Shown here: positions 34,170 to 43,908 of the stretch, piece by piece
How positions within the stretch are numbered: the first letter of the stretch is position 1
How the letters are laid out: every line of letters begins with the position of its first letter
Assembly (NCBI RefSeq): GCF_003696235.1
Contig: NZ_RFFJ01000002.1
Coordinates: 44,226-108,225, forward strand
Source: Streptomyces triticirhizae
Lineage (GTDB): Bacteria > Actinomycetota > Actinomycetes > Streptomycetales > Streptomycetaceae
Length of the DNA stretch: 64,000 nucleotides
Reading direction: 5' to 3'
Notes under the pieces: model-generated
Database searches by the model: none
Told to the model about the DNA's origin: nothing
What the model saw: the letters and a program-made list of their open reading frames with translations, nothing else
Program-made: the position numbers and the translations under genes

Positions 34170-35414
34170 ATGCCGGATGTCTCCGAGCAGATCATCGATC
34201 TCGCCAAGCGGCGTGGCGAGCCCGTGGTGGTCCAGACCCTCCGGTCCTCCGCCGCCGCGACCCTCGCCTACCTGGCCGCGCTCCGGCTCACGGACGTCAC
34301 CGCGCCCCTGCTGGCCCCCCTCACCGCGCTCCTGGTCGTGCAGGTCACCCTCTACGCCACCATCACCACCGGCGTGCGCCGGGTCAACGCGGTGGTCACC
34401 GGCGTGCTGCTGGCCTCCGCCTTCAGCGCCGTGGTCGGCCTCACCTGGTGGAGCCTCGGGCTGCTGATCCTGGCCGCGCTGACGGTCGGTCACCTGGTGC
34501 GGGTCAGCGAGTTCGTCCCCGAGGTCGCGATCAGCGCCATGCTGGTGCTCGGCGTGACCCAGGTCGCCGCGACCGCCCTGGACCGGGTCGTGGAGACGGT
34601 GATCGGCGCGGTGGTCGGGCTGCTGTTCAACCTGGTCTTCATCCCGCCCGTCTGGGTGCGCTCGGCCGGCGACGACATCGAGGAACAGGCCCGGCGGATG
34701 CGTCAACTCCTCGTGCGGCTCAGCGAGGAGGCCGACGAGCGGGAACCCAGGCTCCCCAAGCTCTCCGACAAGCTGGAGGAGGCCCGCCAGCTCGACCACG
34801 ACGTGGCCCAGGTGGACGCCTCCCTGACCCAGGCCGAGGAGAGCCTGCGCTTCAACCCGAGGGCCAAGGAGCCGGTGCTCACCAGAATCGTGCTGCGCAC
34901 CGGCCTCGACACCCTGGAGGTCTGCGCGGTGATCCTGCGCACCCTCTCCCGCAACCTGACCGACCTCGCCGCCAGGCGCGGCGACCAGCCGCTCTTCCCC
35001 GAGGACGTGGCGCCCGCCGTGCGGGAACTGCTCAGCAACCTCGCGGGCGCGGTGGACAGCTTCGCGACGCTGATCACCAGTCAGGTCAGCAGCACCGCCG
35101 ACGAGGCCGAGGCGTTTCTTGAGGTCGAACTCGACGCGGCCAGGATCAGCCGCGAACACGTCGCCCAACTCCTGCTGACCCGCGTGCGGGAGCACCCCAA
35201 ACAGTGGCAGTGGCACGGCTCGATGCTCGCCGAGGTGGACCGGCTGCTGGACGAGCTGGACACCGAACGGCGCTCCGCCAACCTGGCCAGGGAACTGGAC
35301 CGGGTCTCCCGCGAGGAACGCGAGCAGAACCCGCGCCTGCACCGCATCCGCCGCCGGCTGCGGCGGCTCCGCTCCCGCGCCAAGGCTCGCCTGAAGCCCG
35401 AGCGGACCGGCTGA
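34170..35414 (+). CDS. FUSC/aromatic acid exporter-like membrane protein
   Basis: The 414-aa protein has an N-terminal membrane domain of about six hydrophobic segments between residues 30 and 155 (LTALLVVQVTLYATITTGVRR, WWSLGLLILAALTVG, AVVGLLFNLVFIPPVWV). A long cytosolic coiled-coil half rich in Glu/Arg follows (LSEEADEREPRLPKLSDKLEEARQLDHDVAQ), then a very basic tail. This layout fits the FUSC/aromatic acid exporter family. The ATG at 34170 has GGGGAG 4-5 nt upstream. The transported substrate is unknown. Confidence 0.8.
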   Translation: MPDVSEQIIDLAKRRGEPVVVQTLRSSAAATLAYLAALRLTDVTAPLLAPLTALLVVQVTLYATITTGVRRVNAVVTGVLLASAFSAVVGLTWWSLGLLILAALTVGHLVRVSEFVPEVAISAMLVLGVTQVAATALDRVVETVIGAVVGLLFNLVFIPPVWVRSAGDDIEEQARRMRQLLVRLSEEADEREPRLPKLSDKLEEARQLDHDVAQVDASLTQAEESLRFNPRAKEPVLTRIVLRTGLDTLEVCAVILRTLSRNLTDLAARRGDQPLFPEDVAPAVRELLSNLAGAVDSFATLITSQVSSTADEAEAFLEVELDAARISREHVAQLLLTRVREHPKQWQWHGSMLAEVDRLLDELDTERRSANLARELDRVSREEREQNPRLHRIRRRLRRLRSRAKARLKPERTG

Positions 35415-35478
35415 CGCGGCGCCGCCGGGCCCGGCGAGCCGCGAAGCCCCGTCCGATCCGGGCGGCCCCGTCGCGGCG

Positions 35479-35832
35479 TCAGGAACCGAAGGTGACCGGC
35501 CCCGTGATGTTCTGCGCCTGGACCACCGGCCCGGTGACCTGGGCCTCCCCCGCGATCACGTTGTTCACGGTGCTCTGCTGGGCGTCCAGCGCCGGCTTGT
35601 GGGTGCGCGCCCAGTCGCGCAGCTGGTCGGCGAACTCCTTGTCCGCCTCGGCCCGATCCCTGATCTCCCCCACCAGCACCCGCACCGACTTCGTGTCGTC
35701 CGGGTCGGGATCGGCCCGGCCGGTGATGCGACGGGTGAGGGACAGCAGCGACTCCCAGGCATGACGCCCGGCCTCGTTGGCGACGCTGCCGGCGGCTGCG
35801 GTGACCAGGGCGATGGCGGACTGAAGCTCCAT
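35479..35832 (-). CDS. Small protein with C-terminal amyloid-signalling-like (BASS/RHIM-type) motif
   Basis: The 117-aa protein has a helical N-terminal part (residues 1-85; ELQSAIALVTAAAGSVANEAGRHAWESLL and a charged ANTAR-free helix pair). It ends in a Gly/Val/Asn-rich motif containing VTGPVVQAQNITGPVTFG. Two beta-arch-like halves (NVIAGEAQVTGPVVQA and NITGPVTFG) recall bacterial amyloid signalling sequences that link small effectors to NLR-type ATPases, and RHIM cores. No NLR or ATPase gene is adjacent. The ATG at 35832 gives MELQSAIALVTAA; the long upstream frame is rejected. The function is unproven. Confidence 0.7.
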   Translation of the reverse strand: MELQSAIALVTAAAGSVANEAGRHAWESLLSLTRRITGRADPDPDDTKSVRVLVGEIRDRAEADKEFADQLRDWARTHKPALDAQQSTVNNVIAGEAQVTGPVVQAQNITGPVTFGS

Positions 35833-35894
35833 AACACCCACGGTAGCGCCCCGAACGCCGGCGCCGCCACGGGTTCGCCGCGCCCGCCGGAGCC

Positions 35895-36497
35895 TCAGCC
35901 CTCCTCGGCCAGCTCCACCAGCCGGGGCCACAACTCCTCGACCTGGGCGTCGAGTTCCTCCAGCGTTCCGTCGTTGTCGAGCACGAAGTCCGCGATCGCC
36001 AGCCGTTCCTCCCGGCCGGCCTGGGCGCCCATCCGGGCCCTGGCGTCCACCTCGCTCATCCCGCGCGCCCCGGTCAGCCGCGCCAGCCGGGTCTCGTCCG
36101 AGGCGTCCACCACGATCACCGCGCGATAGCGGTGCGAGAGCCGCTCCTCGGCGAGCAGCGGAACGTCGTGCACCACCACCGCCTTCGGGCCCGCCGCCCG
36201 CTGCAACTCGGCCGAGCGGCGCGCCACCAGCGGGTGCACGATCCCGTTGAGCGCCCTGCGGCGCCCGGCGTCGGCGAAGACCAGCCGCCCCAGCCGCTCG
36301 CGGTCCAACGACCCGTCGGCGGCCAGCACCTCCTCGCCGAACTCGGCGACCACGGCCGCGAGTCCCGGCGTGCCCGGCGCCACCACCTCCCGCGCGATGA
36401 CGTCCGAGTCCACGATCACCGCGCCCCGGCGCGCGAGCGCCCGCGCCGCCTCACTCTTGCCGGCACCGATCCCGCCGGTCAGGCCCACAGCCACCAT
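35895..36497 (-). CDS. coaE: Dephospho-CoA kinase
   Basis: The 200-aa cytoplasmic enzyme phosphorylates the 3'-hydroxyl of dephospho-CoA, the last step of coenzyme A synthesis. The P-loop [11 protein letters not shown] occupies residues 5-15, and the substrate motif [16 protein letters not shown] and lid region [15 protein letters not shown] are intact. It is at normal family length. It lies downstream of the PAC2 gene and rpsA, the common actinobacterial order, separated from PAC2 by 15 nt, so co-transcription is likely. Confidence 0.95.
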   Translation of the reverse strand: MVAVGLTGGIGAGKSEAARALARRGAVIVDSDVIAREVVAPGTPGLAAVVAEFGEEVLAADGSLDRERLGRLVFADAGRRRALNGIVHPLVARRSAELQRAAGPKAVVVHDVPLLAEERLSHRYRAVIVVDASDETRLARLTGARGMSEVDARARMGAQAGREERLAIADFVLDNDGTLEELDAQVEELWPRLVELAEEG

Positions 36498-36512
36498 GGC
36501 GGCAGGCTACCG

Positions 36513-37460
36513 CTACGGCTGCCCGTCGCCGTCCTCGCGCTCCGCCAGGAAGCGCTCGAAGACCTCGCCCAACTCGTCGGCCGACGGCAACTCCACCGGC
36601 TCGGCCACCAGATTGCCCCGGGTCGCGGAGCCGGCGACCGCGTCGTACTGCTGCTCAAGCCCGCGCACCACGGCCACCAGGTCGGACTCGCCCTCGGCCA
36701 GCTCGCGCTCGATCTCGTCCTGCGTCTTCAACGCCCGCACCCGCAGCGTGTGCACCGCGTCGGGCAGCACCAGACCGGTGGCGGCGGTGACCGCCTCCAG
36801 CACCACCAGGGCGGCGTCCGGGTAACGGGACCGCGCGATGTAGTGCGGCACATGGGCCGCCACGCCGAGCACGTCGTGCCCACCCTGCTCAAGCCGCAGC
36901 TCCACCAGCGCCGCCGCGCTCCCCGGAACCTGCGCCTCCTCGAAGAGCGAACGCCGCACCGGCACCAGCTCGGCGCGGTTCCCGTGCGGGGTCAGCCCCA
37001 CCGGCCTGGTGTGCGGCACGCCCATGGGAATGCCATGGAAGTTGACCGAAAGCCGCACCCGCAGCCGCTCCACGATCTGGCGAACGGCGGCCGCGAAGCC
37101 CTCCCACTCCACATCGGGCTCGGGGCCCGAGAGGACGAGGAACGGCTGGTGCGTCGCGTCCCTCACCAGCCGAAGCCTGATGCCGGGCTGTTCGAAGGCC
37201 GTCCACCGGTCACGCCGGAAGGCCATAGTCGGTCGTCTGGCCCGGTAGTCCACCAGCCGGTCATGGTCAAAACTGGCCACCCACTCGGTCGACTGGTCCA
37301 ACAGCTGCTCGATCAGCTGTCCGCCGGTGTCGCCCGCGTCGATGAAACCGTCGAAGTGGTAGATCAGCACCGGGCCCGCGCTGTCGGGCCCGCCGACGGC
37401 CTCCTCGACCCGGGCGATCCCGTCGGGCTCCCATGCGTACAACTCCTGCGGATCACGCAC
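36513..37460 (-). CDS. PAC2 family protein (proteasome-assembly-chaperone-like)
   Basis: The 315-aa cytoplasmic protein has the PAC2 pattern: [24 protein letters not shown] near the N-terminus, the [20 protein letters not shown] block, and [19 protein letters not shown]. Actinobacterial members resemble eukaryotic proteasome assembly chaperones, but their role is not established. GTG at 37460 follows AAGGGGAG with 8-nt spacing and removes an implausible 106-codon Arg-rich extension. It lies between rpsA and coaE. Confidence 0.85.
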   Translation of the reverse strand: MRDPQELYAWEPDGIARVEEAVGGPDSAGPVLIYHFDGFIDAGDTGGQLIEQLLDQSTEWVASFDHDRLVDYRARRPTMAFRRDRWTAFEQPGIRLRLVRDATHQPFLVLSGPEPDVEWEGFAAAVRQIVERLRVRLSVNFHGIPMGVPHTRPVGLTPHGNRAELVPVRRSLFEEAQVPGSAAALVELRLEQGGHDVLGVAAHVPHYIARSRYPDAALVVLEAVTAATGLVLPDAVHTLRVRALKTQDEIERELAEGESDLVAVVRGLEQQYDAVAGSATRGNLVAEPVELPSADELGEVFERFLAEREDGDGQP

Positions 37461-37571
37461 CGTACCCGCTCCCCTTCCGCTGTCTCGCGTCTGCCGTCTC
37501 AACGCCCGCGCCCGCCACGGCATTCCGCACGCGGCGGGACCCCAGCGTAGGGCGGCCGGGCCCGGAAGACG

Positions 37572-37607
37572 CCGAGGGCCCGTCTCCTCAAGGAAACGGG
37601 CCCTCGG
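37572..37607 (-). terminator. rpsA terminator hairpin
   Basis: CCGAGGGCCCGT (37572-37583) pairs perfectly with ACGGGCCCTCGG (37596-37607) over 12 bp with a 12-nt loop. It begins about 30 nt after the rpsA stop and precedes the PAC2 gene. Confidence 0.7.
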
Positions 37608-37638
37608 GCGCGGATGTCTCACACCCGCGACGGCTGGG

Positions 37639-39150
37639 TCAGCTCTGGCCGCCGGCCAGCTTCTCCCGAAGCGCGGCGAGCGCCTCGTCCGACGCCAGGG
37701 CACCGGAGTCCTCCGACGGGCTGGAGGAGTACGAGCCGCCGCCGGAACCGCCGCCCGACTGCTGGGCACCGCCGCCACCGCCGCCGGCCGCCTCGGCCTC
37801 GGCCTGGGCGTCCGCCTCGCGGGACTTGATGACCTGCGCCTGGTGCTGCTCGAAGCGCTGCTGCGCCTCCGCGTACTGGCGCTCCCACTCCTCGCGCTGC
37901 TTGTCGAAGCCGGGCAGCCAGTCGTTCGCCTCCGGGTCGAAGCCCTCGGGGTAGATGTAGTTGCCCTGGTCGTCGTAGGACGCGGCCATGCCGTAGAGGG
38001 TCGGGTCGAACTCGACCACCATCGGGTCGGGCCCGAAGTTCTCGTTGGCCTGCTTCAGCGAAAGGCTGATCCGACGACGCTCCAGGTCGATGTCGATGAC
38101 CTTGACGAAGATCTCGTCGTTGACCTGGACGACCTGCTCCGGGATCTCCACGTGGCGCTCGGCCAGCTCGGAGATGTGGACCAGGCCCTCGATGCCCTCG
38201 TCGACCCGGACGAACGCGCCGAACGGCACCAGCTTGGTGACCTTGCCGGGAACGACCTGGCCGATCTGGTGGGTCCTGGCGAACTGCTGCCACGGGTCTT
38301 CCTGGGTGGCCTTCAGCGACAGGGAGACGCGCTCGCGGTCCATGTCGACGTCGAGCACCTCGACGGTGACCTCCTGGCCGACCTCGACCACCTCGGAGGG
38401 GTGGTCGATGTGCTTCCAGGACAGCTCGGAGACGTGCACCAGGCCGTCCACGCCGCCCAGGTCGACGAAGGCGCCGAAGTTGACGATCGAGGAGACGACG
38501 CCGGAGCGCACCTGGCCCTTCTGGAGGGTGGTGAGGAAGGTCTGGCGGACCTCGCTCTGGGTCTGCTCCAGCCAGGCGCGGCGGGAGAGAACCACGTTGT
38601 TGCGGTTCTTGTCCAGCTCGATGATCTTGGCTTCGAGCTCCTTGCCGACGTACGGCTGGAGGTCCCTGACCCGGCGCATCTCCACCAGGGAGGCCGGGAG
38701 GAAGCCCCGGAGGCCGATGTCGAGGATGAGGCCGCCCTTGACGACCTCGATGACGGTACCGGTGACGATGCCGTCCTCGTCCTTGATCTTCTCGATGGTG
38801 CCCCAGGCGCGCTCGTACTGGGCGCGCTTCTTGGAGAGGATGAGACGGCCTTCCTTGTCCTCCTTCTGGAGAACCAGGGCCTCGATCTCATCGCCGACAG
38901 CGACAACCTCGTTGGGGTCCACGTCGTGCTTGATCGACAGCTCGCGCGAGGGAATGACTCCCTCGGTCTTGTAGCCGATGTCGAGCAGGACCTCGTCCCG
39001 GTCGACCTTCACGATGACGCCGTCGACGATGTCGCCGTCGTTGAAGTACTTGATCGTCTCGTCGATCGCGGCGAGGAAGGCTTCCTCGGAACCGATGTCG
39101 TTGACCGCAACCTGCGGGGTGGTCGCGGTGGTCTCGGTGCTGCTCGTCAT
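37639..39150 (-). CDS. rpsA: 30S ribosomal protein S1
   Basis: The 503-aa protein has four S1 RNA-binding domains of about 70 residues. The first begins near [26 protein letters not shown]; the third ([34 protein letters not shown]) and fourth ([33 protein letters not shown]) are most conserved. The first two act in ribosome docking and the rest in mRNA binding during initiation. A Gly/Ser-rich C-terminal tail follows, typical of Streptomyces. The ATG has GGAG 11 nt upstream. The leader holds a perfect inverted repeat that may mediate autoregulation. Confidence 0.96.
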   Translation of the reverse strand: MTSSTETTATTPQVAVNDIGSEEAFLAAIDETIKYFNDGDIVDGVIVKVDRDEVLLDIGYKTEGVIPSRELSIKHDVDPNEVVAVGDEIEALVLQKEDKEGRLILSKKRAQYERAWGTIEKIKDEDGIVTGTVIEVVKGGLILDIGLRGFLPASLVEMRRVRDLQPYVGKELEAKIIELDKNRNNVVLSRRAWLEQTQSEVRQTFLTTLQKGQVRSGVVSSIVNFGAFVDLGGVDGLVHVSELSWKHIDHPSEVVEVGQEVTVEVLDVDMDRERVSLSLKATQEDPWQQFARTHQIGQVVPGKVTKLVPFGAFVRVDEGIEGLVHISELAERHVEIPEQVVQVNDEIFVKVIDIDLERRRISLSLKQANENFGPDPMVVEFDPTLYGMAASYDDQGNYIYPEGFDPEANDWLPGFDKQREEWERQYAEAQQRFEQHQAQVIKSREADAQAEAEAAGGGGGGAQQSGGGSGGGSYSSSPSEDSGALASDEALAALREKLAGGQS

Positions 39151-39174
39151 GTGGTAAAGGGCTCCGGTACGGAC

Positions 39175-39209
39175 ATATTGGTAGGCACTGCTACGCCGAA
39201 GACCAATAT
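39175..39209 (-). promoter_or_regulatory. Inverted repeat in the rpsA 5' leader
   Basis: ATATTGGT (39175-39182) and ACCAATAT (39202-39209) form a perfect 8-bp AT-rich stem with a 19-nt loop, starting 25 nt upstream of the rpsA ATG and just upstream of its ribosome site. Such AT-rich pairing is unusual in this genome. The rest of the 346-nt gap up to the 39461 hairpin contains no gene that I can see. Confidence 0.5.
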
Positions 39210-39460
39210 CGCACTGCCGCAGCCGGACAGCCTGAGAAGCGCGACTCCCAATCCCGAAGAACCGGAAAAACGCGCCTCGCCAACCGAGGGGACATACAAC
39301 AGATGCGAGCGCGACCTGCTCCGTCCGAGGCGCGCAAGCCCGCAGCGCGTCTTATAGCATACGGGGGCATCCGATCAGGGTCAATGCGCGGTTCGCCCCA
39401 CGAGGGGCGCTATTGGGCCAAACCTGGCGCTTTTCACCCGGCCCCCGTACCCCCGGAGAG

Positions 39461-39490
39461 GGCCGCCACGCCGATCACGGCGTGGCGGCC
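39461..39490 (-). terminator. Terminator hairpin of the lytic transglycosylase gene
   Basis: GGCCGCCACGCC (39461-39472), loop GATCAC, then GGCGTGGCGGCC (39479-39490) makes a perfect 12-bp stem. It starts 6 nt after the transglycosylase stop codon. Confidence 0.8.
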
Positions 39491-39496
39491 GGACGA

Positions 39497-40915
39497 TCAC
39501 AGTGCGCGGCGGGTCGCCACGGCGGGCGCGGCCTGTTGCGGCGCGCCGTCCGCGTCGGACTCGTCGGTCCCGTCCTCGTCGCCCTCGCCGGGCTCGTCAG
39601 GGTTGTCTGGGTTGTCGGGGTCCTGCGGGTCGTCGGGGTCGGGGCACTCCTCGCCCTCGCCCGGCTCCTCCTCGTCATCGCCCGGCTCGCCCTCATCGCC
39701 TTCGCCGGGCTGGTCCGGCTCGTCGGGCGTCCCGGTGTCGTCGTCCTCGCCTGGCTCGCCGGGCTCAGCCGGCCGCTCCTCCGGGTCCTCCGGGCCCTCC
39801 GGGTCCTCCGGGTCCTCGGGGCACTGCGGCTCGCCCGGCTCGTCGGGGTCCTCGCCACCCGGCTCCTCCGGCTCGTCGGGCTCGTCCGGCTCGTCCGGCT
39901 CGTCGGGCTCGTCCGGCTCGTCGGGACGCTCCTCGTCGGGGTCCGTCGGGCGGACCTCGCCGCCGGACTCGGCCGGCGGGCGGGGGGCGGTCTCGTCCCG
40001 CTGCCCCGGCCGCTGGGGGCGGGGCTCGCCCCGGTCGGGGCGCTCGTCGGGGCGGCCGGAGTCGTCCGGGTTCCCCGGGCCGGGGCTGCCGGGGAGGCTG
40101 CCCTCGCCGTCGGGCACCTCGTGGGCGCCGTTCCGGTAGTAGTCCAGCCAGGAGCGGACCGTGCGGACGTAGTCCCAGGAGCGGTTGTAGCTGAGCAGGG
40201 CCTGGTCGAGGTCGTCCGAGTTCGACAGGTCCCGGTCGTTGGCGCAGAGGTAGAGCCCCGCTGCCAGGGCCGCGTCATAGACGTTGTTCGGGTCGGCGGT
40301 GCCGTCGCCGTTGCCGTCGACGCCCCAGCTGGCCCAGGTCGAGGGGATGAACTGCATCGGGCCGACCGCGCGGTCGTACCGGGCGTCGCCGTCGTGGGTC
40401 CCGCCGTCGGTGTCGGCGATGTGCGCGAAGCCGTCGCCGTTGAGCACCGGGCCCAGGATGGGGCTGACCGTGGTGCCGTCAGCGGTGACGTCGCCGCCCC
40501 TGGCGTGGCCGGACTCGACCTTGCCGATGGCGGCCAGCACCTCCCAGTCCAGCCGGCAGCCGGGGTCGGTCTCGGCCAGCCGGGCGGCGGCCGCGCGGTA
40601 GGCGTCGAGCACGGTGGCGGGGATGCCGGCCTCGTCGGGCAGCGGGCCGCCGCCGCCCTGGCCGTTCTCGCGGTCCTCGTCCGGCTCGACGCCGTCCAGC
40701 GGCGGCAGGTCGGTGTGGTAGGGCAGCTCGACGGGCGCCTGGCTCGGCTCATCCGCCGGCTCCTCGGCCGAGGAGCGCTCGGCCGGCTCGGGCGGCGGCG
40801 AGCTGTCCTGGCTGAAGACGTCGGATGCCTGAGAGGCCGTCAGCGCCGCCATCGCGGCGGCGGCGACCGCCGAGCCCGAGACGCCCCTGCGAATCCTGCT
40901 GATGCGCAACCCCAC
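39497..40915 (-). CDS. Secreted lytic murein transglycosylase with acidic repeat tail
   Basis: The 472-aa exported protein has a basic signal start (VGLRISRIRRGVSGSAVAAAAMAALTA) and a short acidic linker. A lytic-transglycosylase (SLT/MltB-like) domain covers residues about 95-260: IGKVESGH with the catalytic Glu, RYDRAVGPMQFIPSTWASWG, and a calcium-like loop DGNGDGTADPNN. Roughly 200 residues of Pro/Asp/Glu repeats (DEPDEP and related units) form an acidic wall-spanning tail. It cleaves peptidoglycan glycan strands. GTG at 40915 has GAGGGG about 8-9 nt upstream; the GTG at 40939 has no spacing. Confidence 0.87.
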   Translation of the reverse strand: MGLRISRIRRGVSGSAVAAAAMAALTASQASDVFSQDSSPPPEPAERSSAEEPADEPSQAPVELPYHTDLPPLDGVEPDEDRENGQGGGGPLPDEAGIPATVLDAYRAAAARLAETDPGCRLDWEVLAAIGKVESGHARGGDVTADGTTVSPILGPVLNGDGFAHIADTDGGTHDGDARYDRAVGPMQFIPSTWASWGVDGNGDGTADPNNVYDAALAAGLYLCANDRDLSNSDDLDQALLSYNRSWDYVRTVRSWLDYYRNGAHEVPDGEGSLPGSPGPGNPDDSGRPDERPDRGEPRPQRPGQRDETAPRPPAESGGEVRPTDPDEERPDEPDEPDEPDEPDEPDEPEEPGGEDPDEPGEPQCPEDPEDPEGPEDPEERPAEPGEPGEDDDTGTPDEPDQPGEGDEGEPGDDEEEPGEGEECPDPDDPQDPDNPDNPDEPGEGDEDGTDESDADGAPQQAAPAVATRRAL

Positions 40916-41044
40916 GCGTGCTTCCCCTCGTTGACGCACTCCCTCCGAGACCGACGACGCTAGACCACGGTTGGTTCCCGGGACCAGAACGGCGGGAGGG
41001 GGTGGTGTGACGATGTGGCGAACGCGCGTCGGCGCGGGCGCGGG

Positions 41045-43747
41045 TCAGTGCGCGGCCGCCTCCCAGCTCACGCCGGCGCCCACCGAGACGTCGAGCGGGG
41101 CGCGCAGCGTGACCGCGCCCGCCATCTCGCGGCGGACCAGCTCCTCGACCCTGGCCCGCTCGCCGGGCGCGACCTCCAGCACGATCTCGTCGTGGACCTG
41201 GAGCAGCATCCGGCTGTGGAGCCGCTCGCGGGTGAGGGCCTCGTCCACCCGGAGCATCGCGATCTTGACGATGTCGGCGGCCGTGCCCTGGATCGGCGCG
41301 TTGAGCGCCATCCGCTCGGCCATCTCCCGGCGTTGGCGGTTGGAGCTCGTGAGGTCGGGGAGGTACCGGCGGCGGCCCATCAACGTCTGGGTGTAGCCGA
41401 CGATCCGCGCCTCCTCCACGACCCGCTGGAGGTAGTCCCGCACGCCGCCGAAGCGTTCGAAGTAGGTGTCCATCAACTTCCGCGCCTCGTCGGGCGCGAT
41501 GGCCAGCTGCTGGGAGAGGCCGAAGGCGGACAGGCCGTAGGCCAGGCCGTAGCTCATCGCCTTGATCTTGCGGCGCATCTCGGCGTCGACGCCGCCCTTG
41601 TCCACCGAGAAGACCTGGGAGGCGACCGTGGTGTGCAGGTCCTCGCCCGAGGTGAACGCCTCGATCAGGCCGGCGTCCTCGGAGAGGTGGGCCATGACCC
41701 GCAGCTCGATCTGGCTGTAGTCGGCGGTGAGCAGCGTCTCGTACCCCTCGCCGACCACGAAGCCGCCCCTGATGGCCCGGCCCTCGTCGGTGCGGACCGG
41801 GATGTTCTGGAGGTTGGGGTCGGTGGAGGAGAGGCGGCCGGTGGCGGCGACCGTCTGCTGGAAGGTGGTGTGGATGCGGCCGTCGGCGGCGATGGTCTTG
41901 ATCAGGCCCTCGACCGTGGTGCGCAGCCTGGCCTGCTCGCGGTGGCGCAGCATGATGACCGGCAGCTCGTGCTCGGTCTGTCCGGCGAGCCAGAGCAGGG
42001 CGTCGGCGTCCGTGGTGTACCCCGTCTTGGTCTTCTTGGTCCTGGGCAGGCCAAGCTCCCCGAAGAAGACCTCCTGGAGCTGCTTGGGCGAGCCCAGGTT
42101 GAACTCGTGGCCGACGGAGGCGTGCGCCTCTTCGACCGCCTGGCGGACGGCCGTCGCGAACTGCTCCTCCAGCGCGGTCAGATGGGGGCGGTCGGCCGCG
42201 ATGCCGGCGCGCTCCATCCGGGCCAGGAGGGCGGAGACGGGCAGCTCCAGGTCGGTGAGCAGCTCGGCGGCGCCGACCTCGGCGAGCCGGCCGACGAAGA
42301 CCTCGCCCAGGTCGAGGATGGTGCGGGCCTCGCGCATCAGGGTGTCAGCCTCGGCCGCGTCGTCGGCGCCGAAGGCGAGCTGCCCGTTGTCCTCCGTGGG
42401 GCGGGCCAGCTCGCGGCCGAGGAACTCCACGCTGAGGCCGTCGAGCGCGAAGGAGCGCCGGCCGGGCTGCACCAGGTACGCGGCGAGCGCGGTGTCCATG
42501 GTGACGCCCTCGACCCGCCAGCCGTGCTCGGCGAAGACCCGGAAGACCTCCTTGGCGCCGTGCAGCACCTTGGGGCGCTCGGGGTCGGCGGCCCAGGCGG
42601 CGAACGCCGCCTCGTCCTCGGCGGTCAGCGCCGTCGGCTCGAACCAGGCGGCCGGCCCGTCGGCGGCGGCCAGCGCGACCGCCGCCACGCTGCCGGCGCC
42701 CAACTGCCAGCTGTCCAGGGTGGCCAGGCCGAGCGGCGCCGCGCCCCGGGCGGCGAGCCAGGGGCCGAGCGCGCCCTCGCCGAGCAGCTCGCCGGCGATC
42801 TCGACGCCCTCGGCGACGGGGATCTCGCTCTCCTCGGCGCCGGGGTCAACGGCGAAGAGGCGGTCCCTGAGGTTGGCGTTGCGGAACTCCAGGGCGTCCA
42901 GCAGGCCGGTGACCGCCGCCACGTCGTAGGGCTCGCGGGCCAGGTCGGCCGGGCGGCAGTCCAGCTCGACCTCGCGGTCCAGCTCGGTGAGGACGCGGTT
43001 GAGCCTGACCGCCTCCACGTGGTCGCGGAATGCCTGGCCGGCCTTGCCCTTGACCTCGTCGGCGCGGGCCACCAGGTCGTCGAGGGAGCCGAACTGGTTG
43101 ATCCACTTGGCGGCCGTCTTCTCGCCGACGCCGGGGATGCCGGGGAGGTTGTCCGAGGGGTCGCCACGCAGGGCGGCGAAGTCCGGGTAACGCGCGGGCG
43201 ACAGGCCGTACTTCTCCAGGACCTTCTCCGGGGTGTAGCGGGTCAGCTCGGAGACGCCCTTGGTCGGGTAGAGAACGGTGATCTGCTCGCTCACCAGCTG
43301 GAAGGCGTCTCGGTCCCCGGTGACGATGGAGACCTGGAAGCCCTCGCTCGCGGCCTGGGTGGCGAGCGTGGCGATGACGTCGTCCGCCTCGAAGCCGTCG
43401 ACGGCGAAGCGGCGCACCCGCATCGCGTCCAACAGCTCGCCGATCAGCTCGACCTGGCCCTTGAACTCGTCGGGGGTGGCGGAGCGGGTGGCCTTGTACT
43501 CCGTGTACTTCTCCGAGCGCCAAGTCTTCCGTGAGACGTCGAAGGCGACGGCGAGGTGCGTGGGCGCCTCGTCACGCAGGGTGTTGGCGAGCATCGAGGT
43601 GAACCCGTAGATCGCGTTGGTCGGCTGGCCGACCGTGGTACTGAAGTTCTCTGCGGGGAGGGCGAAGAAGGCGCGGTACGCCAGGGAGTGCCCGTCCAAC
43701 AGGAGCAGGCGGGGCGTCTGGGTGCTCTGCGATGCGTTCTCAACCAC
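41045..43747 (-). CDS. polA: DNA polymerase I
   Basis: The 900-aa repair polymerase fills gaps after excision repair and removes RNA primers. The 5' nuclease domain (LLLLDGHSLAYRAFFALPA, DGFEADDVIATLA, GDPSDNLPGIPGVGEKTAAKW) is intact. The central 3'-5' exonuclease-like domain lacks an obvious DxE motif (MDTALAAYLV), as is usual in actinobacteria, so proofreading is unlikely. Polymerase motifs A (TADYSQIELRVMAHLSED), B (RRKIKAMSYGLAYGLS) and C (QVHDEIVLE) are present. GTG at 43747 (VVENASQSTQTPRLLLLDG) lies 7 nt after the promoter -10 box; the 59-codon upstream extension is rejected. Confidence 0.95.
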   Translation of the reverse strand: MVENASQSTQTPRLLLLDGHSLAYRAFFALPAENFSTTVGQPTNAIYGFTSMLANTLRDEAPTHLAVAFDVSRKTWRSEKYTEYKATRSATPDEFKGQVELIGELLDAMRVRRFAVDGFEADDVIATLATQAASEGFQVSIVTGDRDAFQLVSEQITVLYPTKGVSELTRYTPEKVLEKYGLSPARYPDFAALRGDPSDNLPGIPGVGEKTAAKWINQFGSLDDLVARADEVKGKAGQAFRDHVEAVRLNRVLTELDREVELDCRPADLAREPYDVAAVTGLLDALEFRNANLRDRLFAVDPGAEESEIPVAEGVEIAGELLGEGALGPWLAARGAAPLGLATLDSWQLGAGSVAAVALAAADGPAAWFEPTALTAEDEAAFAAWAADPERPKVLHGAKEVFRVFAEHGWRVEGVTMDTALAAYLVQPGRRSFALDGLSVEFLGRELARPTEDNGQLAFGADDAAEADTLMREARTILDLGEVFVGRLAEVGAAELLTDLELPVSALLARMERAGIAADRPHLTALEEQFATAVRQAVEEAHASVGHEFNLGSPKQLQEVFFGELGLPRTKKTKTGYTTDADALLWLAGQTEHELPVIMLRHREQARLRTTVEGLIKTIAADGRIHTTFQQTVAATGRLSSTDPNLQNIPVRTDEGRAIRGGFVVGEGYETLLTADYSQIELRVMAHLSEDAGLIEAFTSGEDLHTTVASQVFSVDKGGVDAEMRRKIKAMSYGLAYGLSAFGLSQQLAIAPDEARKLMDTYFERFGGVRDYLQRVVEEARIVGYTQTLMGRRRYLPDLTSSNRQRREMAERMALNAPIQGTAADIVKIAMLRVDEALTRERLHSRMLLQVHDEIVLEVAPGERARVEELVRREMAGAVTLRAPLDVSVGAGVSWEAAAH

Positions 43748-43754
43748 GTCGTCG

Positions 43755-43777
43755 ATCCTGCCACGGACCACTGACAG
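43755..43777 (-). promoter_or_regulatory. RecA-NDp/PafBC-like promoter of polA (weak -10)
   Basis: On the minus strand CTGTCAGTG (43769-43777), 8 nt, then CAGGAT (43755-43760) has the same spacing as the uvr sites, but its -10 lacks the TA of TAnnnT. The GTG start follows after 7 nt, the same geometry as uvrB and uvrC, which argues for real function. Confidence 0.65.
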
Positions 43778-43908
43778 TCCACCTCGGCCGTGCGACGATC
43801 GGGCGGACGAGGTCGCGCGTTCCGGCGCCCGGAGAGGCTCGCGGGGGCTCGGAGGGCGACGGGGCCCGGCCCGGGAGTAGAAGGCCAGTAGAGCGGAGAA
43901 GTGCAGCC

